This document shows, piece by piece, positions 45,117 to 51,065 of a DNA stretch of 64,000 bases; positions within the stretch are counted from its first letter, which is position 1; every line of letters begins with the position of its first letter. The stretch covers positions 434,001-498,000 of the forward strand of contig NZ_LQZQ01000045.1 of the NCBI RefSeq assembly GCF_001593005.1. Reading direction: 5' to 3'. The DNA comes from Roseivirga ehrenbergii (lineage in GTDB: Bacteria > Bacteroidota > Bacteroidia > Cytophagales > Cyclobacteriaceae). The notes below the pieces were generated by a model. The model worked only from the letters and a program-made list of their open reading frames with translations. It did no database searches and was not told the origin of the DNA. Made by a program: the position numbers and the translations under genes.

Positions 45117-45438
45117 AAATCTAAATATATGATTGTATAGGGTAACAGTATGAAAGTTAAATGAGGAGAAAGGTCCTGTATCATAATCTTAAATATACTC
45201 ACGTATATGATTGTGCTCAGGTTTGTGTTAGTTGAGGTTTGGAAAGATACAATCAATCCTTGATAAATCAAGAAGGTAAAGTTTAAAGATTTATTACAAC
45301 TTCAGTGTTTATCTCTTACAATAAAACGATTTGTGCTTTAATTCTATACTGCTAGAGGTTGGTCTAATTGATTGGTGACCAATTGAATAAAGTAAGGATT
45401 ATGAAGATACTCCCATATAAAAGAAATAAGATAAAAAA
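45117..45438. other. Intergenic stretch without a supported gene
   Basis: About 320 bases between the response regulator start and the rtcB terminator. TATATGATTGT occurs twice (45126-45136 and 45204-45214). A short inverted repeat ATATAC/GTATAT lies near 45193-45208. No gene or clear promoter is seen. Confidence 0.4.
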
Positions 45439-45463
45439 GAGAGGTGAAATTAATCCACCTCTC
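45432..45463 (-). terminator. Intrinsic terminator of the rtcB operon
   Basis: On the minus strand an 8-base perfect stem GAGAGGTG/CACCTCTC is followed by CTTTTTT. The upstream arm lies inside the last codons of rtcB, so termination is immediate. Confidence 0.85.
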
Positions 45464-46871
45464 CGAACTTCTCACCTCCACACATTCTTACCACTTTAGG
45501 GGTAAAAGTGCCAAGCACTTCTACTAAATCGGTCTGATGTGCCATTACCTCATGTATGTTTTTATATACTTGAGGTGCCTCATCCAAACCTGAGCCAATA
45601 AGTGTTACTCCTGCTTTTTTGATGTGCTTCTTCACTTCCTTTTTAGAAAGTGTTTGCTTGGCTCGGGTTCTAGAAAGTATCCTTCCAGCTCCATGCGAAG
45701 CTGAATTGATGGATTCCACATTACCTTTGCCTTTTACAATAAAGCCAGGGGAGGTCATCGAGCCGGGGATAATCCCCAAAACTCCTTCACCCGCAGGAGT
45801 AGCTCCTTTTCTGTGTACAATGACTTCATTTCCATCTAAATCTTGCTCTTTCCAGGCAAAGTTGTGGTGGTTTTCAATCATTGCCAGTGGCTTTTCTCCC
45901 AAAGCAGCGGTCAGTCTTTCATGAATTTGATGGTGACAAGCCGAAGCGTAATCACCAGCCAAATTCATGGCCAACCAGTATTCCTGCCCAGCTTCTGTGG
46001 CTAAATCCAACCATGCCAAATGTTTGGCTTCTCCCGGTAACTTGGTCATATCCATGGCCAGCTTGGTGTAATGTCTCGCGATATTCGCACCAAGTCCCCT
46101 CGATCCCGAGTGAGAAAGTACCGAAAGGTATTTGCCAATTGGCAGGTTAAATTCATTGTCACTATTCAGGATTTCAGCAATACCCAATTCCACAAAGTGA
46201 TTGCCACCTCCTGAAGAACCAATTTGCATCCAAGCCCTGTCTTTCAATGATTTCAGAATTTTGATTTCATCGAAAAGTGAGCTTTCAAGCACCGCATGAT
46301 CCTTCGGTCTCTTAAAAACCGCCTGACCAAATTTGGTGTTCTCCAAAAGCATGTTCTTCAAAGCTTCAATACTTTGATGGGCAAAAGCAGGAGGAATATC
46401 ATAAATAGTCATACACATTCTACATCCGATATCGACACCGACAGCATAAGGAATTACTGCATTGTTTGTGGCCAATACCCCACCAATCGGTAATCCATAG
46501 CCTTGGTGCGCATCGGGCATTAAGGCTCCATGCTTGGTTACTGGCAGCTTCATTGCAATCTCCATTTGGTTGATTGCGCCCTGCTCAATCCCCTCTGCAC
46601 CATATATACTATAAGGTATGCGCTTTTCTCTCAAAGCTAAAGTTTCATTGTGCTCTGTTTTAATGATTAAAGCCATTGCCACAGGGCCAAGTACTTCATG
46701 CTTTAAATAAAGACCAGGGTTTCCAACCACTTTCTTTAAAGCAGCTTTCTTATGTAGAATGGATTTTCCCTTGAAATGCTCTTCCAGTACCTTCATGGCT
46801 TCACCAATGGCTCTGCCTTCAGGAAACCCGAGCTTTCTCAAGTCTTTTCCAGTTAATTTTCTCGTTGCCAT
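45450..46871 (-). CDS. rtcB: RtcB-family RNA ligase
   Basis: About 473 aa from the second ATG (46871, MATRKLTGKD); an ATG three codons upstream is also possible. RtcB joins RNA ends with 2',3'-cyclic or 3'-phosphate to 5'-OH ends through a guanylylated His. Visible active-site blocks are MPDAHQGYGLPIGG, GVDIGCRMCM (Mn-binding Asp/Cys), GSSGGGNHFVELG, LSHSGSRGLG and NSASHGAGRILSR with the GMP-accepting His. It is last in a unit with the TPR and slipin genes and a tRNA-like array. No rtcA or rtcR is nearby. Its start region overlaps the end of the TPR gene. Confidence 0.92.
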   Translation of the reverse strand: MATRKLTGKDLRKLGFPEGRAIGEAMKVLEEHFKGKSILHKKAALKKVVGNPGLYLKHEVLGPVAMALIIKTEHNETLALREKRIPYSIYGAEGIEQGAINQMEIAMKLPVTKHGALMPDAHQGYGLPIGGVLATNNAVIPYAVGVDIGCRMCMTIYDIPPAFAHQSIEALKNMLLENTKFGQAVFKRPKDHAVLESSLFDEIKILKSLKDRAWMQIGSSGGGNHFVELGIAEILNSDNEFNLPIGKYLSVLSHSGSRGLGANIARHYTKLAMDMTKLPGEAKHLAWLDLATEAGQEYWLAMNLAGDYASACHHQIHERLTAALGEKPLAMIENHHNFAWKEQDLDGNEVIVHRKGATPAGEGVLGIIPGSMTSPGFIVKGKGNVESINSASHGAGRILSRTRAKQTLSKKEVKKHIKKAGVTLIGSGLDEAPQVYKNIHEVMAHQTDLVEVLGTFTPKVVRMCGGEKFGEVD

Positions 46872-47377
46872 AATTTCCAACGGTTTTTAATTCTCTTGTA
46901 CTTATTTCTCTTAATATGCTTTTTCAGTTCATCCACATTGTCATTGTCGAATGAAGCGAAAAGACCTTTTCGGTAGTGTTGAATGGCTTCTTTATAATTG
47001 CCAAGCGCCTCTTCAACCATCCCGATTTCTTCATGTACAAAGGCTTTATCAATGCTATCTACCTTGATTGCTTTCTTCATAAGCATCTTAATTCCTTCGT
47101 ATTTTTTATGATCCAGATAGAGCATAGCGAGTTCTTCATATACCTCTTTATAATCTGGTTTAAAACGTAAGGCCAATTGATAATGCCTTTCGGCCAATGC
47201 CAGATTAATATGATGATAATGATACATGTCACCAAGTTTAGCGTGTAATTTTGGGTAGCCTGGTTCTTCCATCAGCCCGTTTTCATACAGTCTTTTGGCT
47301 TCCTCATAGCGTCCATCATACATGGCATCTTCTGCCAACTGAATCACATTTTCGATGTATTCTTCGTAAATGTCCAT
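46853..47377 (-). CDS. Small TPR-repeat protein of the rtcB operon
   Basis: 174 aa consisting almost entirely of TPR helices (about residues 12-150, for example PDYKEVYEELAMLYLDHKKY and AFVHEEIGMVEEALGNYKEA). The tail is very basic (KKHIKRNKYKRIKNRWKLWQ) and could bind RNA. It lies between slipin and rtcB and overlaps the latter, so it is probably an adaptor linking membrane-bound slipin to the ligase. That link is inference. Confidence 0.8.
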   Translation of the reverse strand: MDIYEEYIENVIQLAEDAMYDGRYEEAKRLYENGLMEEPGYPKLHAKLGDMYHYHHINLALAERHYQLALRFKPDYKEVYEELAMLYLDHKKYEGIKMLMKKAIKVDSIDKAFVHEEIGMVEEALGNYKEAIQHYRKGLFASFDNDNVDELKKHIKRNKYKRIKNRWKLWQREN

Positions 47378-47391
47378 TGTGTTTAAATTCA

Positions 47392-47414
47392 GAGGGCAGG
47401 GGATACCTGCCCTC
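47392..47414. promoter_or_regulatory. Strong hairpin before the TPR gene
   Basis: GAGGGCAGG and CCTGCCCTC are perfectly complementary 9-base arms around a 5-base loop, ending 15 bases before the TPR start codon on the minus strand. It is GC-rich compared with its surroundings. It may be an mRNA processing or stabilising structure, or part of a repeat element. Confidence 0.5.
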
Positions 47415-47460
47415 AGGTTTTTAGTTTATTCATAATCAAATTCTAATAGCGAATCTATTT

Positions 47461-47565
47461 AAATCCACCCCCTTCAGCGGGGGGAAGCAGGCATTGTCGG
47501 TTTTACCGAAACGTTTTACTCACCTCTACCGCTGTCCTCCCTTGGGGGAGGTTGGAGGGGAATTT
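47461..47565. repeat. GC-rich intergenic repeat element between slipin and TPR genes
   Basis: About 105 bases with C/G-run hairpins at each end (CCCCCTTCAGCGGGGGG and CCTCCCTTGGGGGAGG) and roughly complementary outer edges. This kind of short element recurs in Bacteroidota genomes. Its insertion separates slipin from the TPR gene without obvious disruption. Confidence 0.5.
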
Positions 47566-47566
47566 T

Positions 47567-48667
47567 TCACCTAGAGAAAATCTCCTTCAATTGATCTACC
47601 ACTTGGTTACCACCAGAGAGTGAGATGTTGTTGATCTTATCCGCGATCTTTTCAACATATTCCATCTCTTTCAACTTGAACAACATTTCGTTGTCTTCCA
47701 TCAATTTAGCGGTGTTCAACAAGCTTCTGGTAGAAGCCGTTTCTTCCCTTCTGGTGATTACGTTGGCTTGCGCTTGCTTTTGAGCTATCAATACTTGGTT
47801 CATGATGTTTCTTAATTCTCCAGAAAGGATGATGTCCTTGACACCACAGTCTCTGATTTCAATTCCCAATGTATCGGCTTTGCTCTTCAAGAATCCTTTT
47901 ACATGTTCCGCAATAGCAGATTTTTGTTCTAGTAATTCATCAAGCGAGTAGTTACCAATGTATTCCCTTAAGGCCATCTGCATCAATACATAGAGCTGCT
48001 TATCAGCATCTTTGTTATCGATGAGGTATTTTTCAATATCAGCCACCTTGTATTGGCAGTTGAAGTTGATTCGCAAGCCAGCTTTGTCGCTGGTCAAGAT
48101 TTCCTGACCAGAAATTTCCATCTGCAATTGCCTCATGTCAGCTTTTAGCACAGTAACGGCAGTGGTGTTTTTCCAGAAGTAGTAGATGCCTTTGTCTAAT
48201 ACTTTGTCAAATTTTCCATCCACCATCAAAAGGCCTTTTTCATAAGATTCAACCACAAATACTCTGAGGTATTTTAGCACTTCGGTAGTGGTAAGTATCG
48301 CCCTGCTGATGTCCTGAGTGATATTGAAGTCACTCAAGTCAACTCTGGTAAACGTGTGTTCTACAAGCCCTTTCCAGAAAGCGTATTTTCCTACAGTTAG
48401 TACTGATTTAAATCTACCGTCAGCGTATTGAATTACAATCTCATTGTCCTTCACATCTACTACCATTAACATAGAAGCTAGCGTTGTGTCTTTCAAAAGA
48501 AGGTTCAAGTCTTTTGAAGTGTAGAATTGATCGGTAAGGCTATATACCATTACGGTTTCCGATAGCGATATCCAGGTTGTGCCCGCAGTGATCACTCTTC
48601 GGTAATCGCCATTTTTGAAAACCAAACCGACTTTTCCTTCGTTGATTCGTACTCTTTTCATTTTCAA
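47567..48667 (-). CDS. Slipin (SPFH/band-7 protein) of the rtcB operon
   Basis: 366 aa. An N-terminal repeat-like beta region with EGKVGLVFKNGDYRRVITAG and GKYAFWKG motifs is followed by an SPFH/band-7 domain (about residues 140-290). A coiled C-terminal segment contains IAQKQAQANVITRREE, typical of slipins. There is no strong transmembrane helix, so membrane contact may be peripheral. Alternative start at 48661. It lies directly after the tRNA-like array and upstream of TPR and rtcB, suggesting a membrane-associated RNA-repair complex. Confidence 0.85.
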   Translation of the reverse strand: MKMKRVRINEGKVGLVFKNGDYRRVITAGTTWISLSETVMVYSLTDQFYTSKDLNLLLKDTTLASMLMVVDVKDNEIVIQYADGRFKSVLTVGKYAFWKGLVEHTFTRVDLSDFNITQDISRAILTTTEVLKYLRVFVVESYEKGLLMVDGKFDKVLDKGIYYFWKNTTAVTVLKADMRQLQMEISGQEILTSDKAGLRINFNCQYKVADIEKYLIDNKDADKQLYVLMQMALREYIGNYSLDELLEQKSAIAEHVKGFLKSKADTLGIEIRDCGVKDIILSGELRNIMNQVLIAQKQAQANVITRREETASTRSLLNTAKLMEDNEMLFKLKEMEYVEKIADKINNISLSGGNQVVDQLKEIFSR

Positions 48668-48918
48668 ATTGGTTGTGAGGTTGCCCCCTGTTAAACATAT
48701 ATTTATCGCTATTGGCCAAATAGTTTTTTTCTTAAGAAAGGGGAGAGGGCAAACCTTTTGTCGAAAACGGGAGCTCCATTGAGTCTGAATTCACCAATGA
48801 GTTTTTGAAAGTTTGAATCATGAGTGGAGAAATTATCTTCTTTTCAATCATCTCTTTTTCAGAAAGTCATCAGTTGCATCAGGCGGTATCCTGTTGCCCT
48901 GGTCTTTTTCAAAATGCT

Positions 48919-48945
48919 CCATAGTTCTCCCTAAGGTTACTATGG
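48919..48945 (-). ncRNA. Hairpin downstream of tRNA-like module A
   Basis: Seven-base perfect arms CCATAGT/ACTATGG around a 13-base loop, within the transcript between the array and slipin. Its role is unknown. Confidence 0.4.
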
Positions 48946-48954
48946 GATTTGCCC

Positions 48955-48975
48955 GACACCCCCCTTTCAGGTGTC
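48955..48975 (-). ncRNA. Hairpin just after tRNA-like module A
   Basis: Six-base perfect arms GACACC/GGTGTC around a 9-base loop, 12 bases beyond the variable-arm-like hairpin of module A. It could mark the 3' end of that RNA. Confidence 0.4.
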
Positions 48976-48986
48976 ACCGTTTTTTA

Positions 48987-49078
48987 AGAAGTCGGTACTT
49001 CTGAAATCAATAGAACCAAAATCTATCGCGTTTAACCACTCCGCCATCCCTTATTCAGGGAGTGGGATTCGAACCCAC
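48987..49078 (-). ncRNA. tRNA-like module A, circularly permuted class II layout
   Basis: Read on the minus strand, the parts come in permuted order. T-arm: 49078-49062, stem GTGGG/CCCAC and loop TTCGAAT. Closed acceptor-like hairpin: 49061-49047, TCCCT/AGGGA. Two bases TG follow, at positions 8-9. D-arm: 49044-49028, GCG/CGC with a GG-containing loop. One G comes next, then an anticodon arm (49026-49010, ATAGA/TCTAT, loop TTTTGGT) and a variable-arm hairpin (49002-48987, AGAAGT/ACTTCT). Every junction length is that of a true tRNA. The body resembles tRNA-Leu, and the apparent anticodon UUG does not fit Leu. A standard linear tRNA reading fails because the acceptor halves would not pair. Confidence 0.65.
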
Positions 49079-49086
49079 ATGATTGA

Positions 49087-49154
49087 TGTGTCACTCTAAC
49101 CACTGAGTTATCTCGAATGTATCGAGAGAGGGATTCGAACCCTCGTCCTACACG
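49087..49154 (-). ncRNA. tRNA-like module B, circularly permuted / Y-RNA-like layout
   Basis: The minus-strand order is as follows. CGTGT (49154-49150) is followed by AGGAC (canonical variable-loop bases 44-48). The T-arm is at 49144-49128 (GAGGG/CCCTC, loop TTCGAAT). A perfect closed acceptor hairpin TCTCGA/TCGAGA lies at 49127-49111 with loop TACAT. TA follows (positions 8-9), then the D-arm (49108-49093, ACTC/GAGT, loop AGTGGTTA), G26 and ACACA. The outer ACAC pairs with GTGT as an anticodon stem. This is the topology of the tRNA-mimic module of bacterial Y RNAs and of permuted tRNA genes. CATAA just upstream resembles a Met anticodon-loop 3' part. Confidence 0.65.
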
Positions 49155-49157
49155 TTA

Positions 49158-49174
49158 TGGTGGGATTTTCACCA
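49158..49174 (-). ncRNA. Hairpin upstream of module B
   Basis: TGGTG/CACCA stem with a seven-base loop. It abuts the outer stem of module B and overlaps the CATAA segment, so the two structures may compete. Confidence 0.4.
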
Positions 49175-49188
49175 AATAATAAGCAGCA

Positions 49189-49211
49189 TACCGTGGCCTA
49201 CTGGCTCGGTA
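49189..49211 (-). ncRNA. Hairpin between tRNA-Tyr-like RNA and module B
   Basis: TACCG/CGGTA arms with an inner GCC/GGC stem and a four-base loop. No tRNA part is recognised here. Confidence 0.35.
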
Positions 49212-49235
49212 CTATGAGGGCTCTACTGAAACCCA

Positions 49236-49256
49236 CATCAGGTCTTATACCCGATG
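49236..49256 (-). ncRNA. Hairpin after the tRNA-Tyr-like RNA
   Basis: Eight-base arms CATCGGGT/ACCTGATG (one G-U) around a 5-base loop, ten bases past the 3' end of the tRNA-Tyr-like RNA. It may help 3' processing. Confidence 0.4.
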
Positions 49257-49266
49257 GTCATCCCGT

Positions 49267-49348
49267 GGAAATGGTAGGATTCGAACCTACTCAGCCTTAG
49301 GCATCGGTTTTACAGACCGATATAACTCTCCTGCTTTATCGCATTTCC
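49267..49348 (-). tRNA. tRNA-Tyr(GUA)-like RNA, non-canonical
   Basis: An 82-base cloverleaf in normal order. The acceptor GGAAATG/CATTTCC has 7 perfect pairs. The D-arm is ATAA/TTAT with a GG-containing 10-base loop. The anticodon arm is TCGGT/ACCGA with loop CTGTAAA (anticodon GTA). A 13-base class II variable arm (GCC/GGC) and a T-arm GTAGG/CCTAC with TTCGAAT follow. The discriminator is A and CCA is not encoded. Odd points are C instead of U at position 8, an all-A/U D-stem, and the location inside the rtcB operon. It may be a genuine extra tRNA-Tyr or a tRNA mimic. Confidence 0.7.
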
Positions 49349-49389
49349 ATATAGTTTATTCATTCATCGTTTAGGCGACCTATGGCCAT

Positions 49390-49423
49390 AAAAAAAGCCC
49401 GACCTTATACAGATCGGGCTTTT
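49390..49423 (-). terminator. Intrinsic terminator 2, between small frame 2 and the tRNA-like array
   Basis: On the minus strand a 12-base stem (AAAAGCCCGATC paired with GGTCGGGCTTTT, one G-U) has a 7-base loop and is followed by further T residues. It lies upstream of all the larger genes of the operon, so expression of rtcB needs read-through or a further promoter. Confidence 0.85.
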
Positions 49424-49445
49424 CAATGCCGTGAGTACGGTATTG

Positions 49446-49565
49446 TCAAGTCATAATTCCCCGATCTTTTTGCAAAAGATATATTTTACCTGCTCCAGAG
49501 TCATAATGACTCAGGTTATCCATAGGTGAGATCCACATGTTTAATCCTTCTATTTTCTTCTGCAT
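49446..49565 (-). CDS. Small frame 2 (39 aa), candidate peptide
   Basis: ATG at 49565 to TGA at 49446. Its middle contains ISPMDNLSHYDS, similar to AQPMEALFGFDS in the preceding small frame (shared pattern P-M-acidic-x-L-x-x-aromatic-D-S). It lies between two intrinsic terminators. The paralogy with frame 1 is the main reason to think it is translated. No function is known. Confidence 0.45.
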   Translation of the reverse strand: MQKKIEGLNMWISPMDNLSHYDSGAGKIYLLQKDRGIMT

Positions 49566-49583
49566 ATTCAAACCTTTTTAAAA

Positions 49584-49612
49584 CAAAAAACCCGAACCAA
49601 ATGGCCCGGGTT
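49584..49612 (-). terminator. Intrinsic terminator 1, after small frame 1
   Basis: On the minus strand a 10-base stem (AACCCGGGCC with GGTTCGGGTT, two G-U) and loop ATTT are followed by TTTT. It is 22 bases beyond the stop of small frame 1, giving a peptide-plus-terminator cassette. Confidence 0.85.
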
Positions 49613-49634
49613 TCGATATTTCGTTGTGTTGAAA

Positions 49635-49730
49635 TTAACGTATATTCCCAAGCCTAATTACATCACTATCAAAGCCAAATAATGCTTCCATTGGCTGTGC
49701 TATAAGGATATGTGAGTAATTGCTTTTCAT
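49635..49730 (-). CDS. Small frame 1 (31 aa), candidate leader peptide
   Basis: ATG at 49730 to TAA at 49635, starting about ten bases after the predicted transcription start, with an A-rich upstream region suited to Bacteroidota translation. The central AQPMEALFGFDS resembles ISPMDNLSHYDS of frame 2. No run of a single regulatory codon is seen, so classical attenuation by starvation for one amino acid is not obvious. Confidence 0.5.
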   Translation of the reverse strand: MKSNYSHILIAQPMEALFGFDSDVIRLGNIR

Positions 49731-49746
49731 TTTCTTTTCTGTGCTG

Positions 49747-49779
49747 CAAATGTACTGAAATTGATTTCTGATATCCAAA
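49747..49779 (-). promoter_or_regulatory. Promoter of the tRNA-like array/rtcB region
   Basis: On the minus strand TTTG (49779-49776) and TACATTTG (49754-49747, exact TAnnTTTG) are 21 bases apart, a good Bacteroidota promoter. Transcription should begin near 49740, just before small frame 1. Confidence 0.65.
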
Positions 49780-49966
49780 TAAAATTTTTTGTTCATTTGT
49801 TTTTACGGCTTAAATTAATTATTTAAGTGTCTGTATATCAGCACTATGTCCTTAAAATAAAAAATTGAAAATTGACTTGGGATATGTCCGCTTTCATAAA
49901 TTAAATTGAATAAACGGTTTTACGGGTTTACGGAATGTTCATTCAATTTTTCGCCTGAACTCTTTA

Positions 49967-50944
49967 TTACTTGGTCATATCTAATAGCACTTTTCCGCTT
50001 CTTCCTGGAGCTTCCATATGCTCAATGGCTTTGGCGATTTCATCAATACCATAATAAGCCTCAACATCTGCTTTTAATTCTTGCTTGGTTAGCATAGTCA
50101 ATACTTCAGGAATAATGGTGGAACGCTGTTCTCTGGTCAAGCTGGCCATCCATGTACTTAGCCAAAAGCCTTTGATGGTCAAGTTTTTGAAAATCAAAAG
50201 TCCTGAATTCAGCGGAATAGGCTGAAGGCTCAATAGTCCGTAAACAAACATTTTTCCATTGGTTTGCATGGCATTCAATACCTTGTCGCCAAGCTCTCCA
50301 CCCACGGCATCAAAAGCGGCTTTCACCATTACACCCTCGGTTGCAGCTTTTACAGTTTTATAGATGTTTTCTGTTTTTTCATTGATAATGGCTTTAGCTC
50401 CCAAATCGAGTAAAGCTTGCTTTTGCTCATCGCTGCGTACTGTGCCTACTACATTGATTCCACGTTGCGAAGCCAATTGAATGACAAATTTGCTGAAAGC
50501 TGAGTTGGCCGCTGTTAACATTAGCCAATCTCCTGCTTGTAAATCGGCTTCCATGAGCATGCCATAAGCGGTAAATGGATTTACAAAGGCTTGACAAGCT
50601 ACATCATCGCTCATGGTCTGTGGTTTTGGAATGGCAGTTTTGGCTGGGATACAAACATACTCTGCCCAAACACCCGAACCTGTGAAAATCACGCCCGTAC
50701 CCAATGGCATTTCTACGCCTGCACCACAAGCATCTACCGTTCCGGTACCTTCAAAACCGCCAATTTGAGGTAATTCTGGTCTGATGCCATACTTGCCCTG
50801 AATAAACATAATATCGGCAGGAATAATATTCGCCTTGGTAACTTTTACTCGAATCTCGCCTTCGGCTGGTTCCGGTTTTGGGAGTTGAACGACTTTAAGT
50901 ACTTCGGTGGGTAGGCCTAGGGTGGTAAATTGGACTGCTTTCAT
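49967..50944 (-). CDS. Zinc-independent MDR/quinone-reductase-like oxidoreductase
   Basis: About 325 aa from the ATG at 50944 (MKAVQFTTLGLPTEV). An in-frame ATG at 51019 lies inside a repeat-derived region and is unlikely. The N-terminal GroES-like part has GGFEGTGTVDACG, and the Rossmann part has GDWLMLTAANSAFSKFVIQLA, in which the usual glycine-rich loop is altered to TAANSA as in MECR-type 2-enoyl reductases. It is divergent from an SDR gene, with which it may share regulation. Confidence 0.85.
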   Translation of the reverse strand: MKAVQFTTLGLPTEVLKVVQLPKPEPAEGEIRVKVTKANIIPADIMFIQGKYGIRPELPQIGGFEGTGTVDACGAGVEMPLGTGVIFTGSGVWAEYVCIPAKTAIPKPQTMSDDVACQAFVNPFTAYGMLMEADLQAGDWLMLTAANSAFSKFVIQLASQRGINVVGTVRSDEQKQALLDLGAKAIINEKTENIYKTVKAATEGVMVKAAFDAVGGELGDKVLNAMQTNGKMFVYGLLSLQPIPLNSGLLIFKNLTIKGFWLSTWMASLTREQRSTIIPEVLTMLTKQELKADVEAYYGIDEIAKAIEHMEAPGRSGKVLLDMTK

Positions 50945-50959
50945 GATTTTTCTATTTAT

Positions 50960-50992
50960 TTGAAAAGACTGCTTCGTTCCTCGCAGTGACGA
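50960..50992. repeat. Remnant of the palindromic intergenic repeat
   Basis: GACTGCTTCGTTCCTCGCAG followed by TGACG repeats the outer ends of the element at 29622-29675 with its middle missing. Confidence 0.5.
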
Positions 50993-51008
50993 AAGGTAAA
51001 TACTCGTC

Positions 51009-51050
51009 ATGCATAACAAATTAAATTATTTATCTTGGCTATGCATAACA
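51009..51050. promoter_or_regulatory. Paired direct repeats between divergent oxidoreductases
   Basis: ATGCATAACA occurs at 51009-51018 and again at 51041-51050, 32 bases apart (about three helical turns). The pair lies between the two divergent start codons. Each copy includes the palindrome ATGCAT. It could be a shared operator. Confidence 0.45.
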
Positions 51051-51065
51051 ATAGCTGAAAAACCC

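Noticed and set aside
48732-48851. 39-codon minus-strand frame just before slipin
   Set aside because: Similar in size to the two small frames upstream but without the shared P-M-acidic-x-L...D-S pattern or a following terminator. Not supported enough to annotate.
48813-49004. 63-codon plus-strand frame opposite the tRNA-like array
   Set aside because: It runs antisense through the structured RNA region, has no family resemblance and no promoter. It is most likely a chance frame.
49145-49266. A possible group II intron or fourth tRNA between the tRNA-Tyr-like RNA and module B
   Set aside because: Two or three hairpins are present but no intron domain V/VI or complete tRNA arm set could be built.
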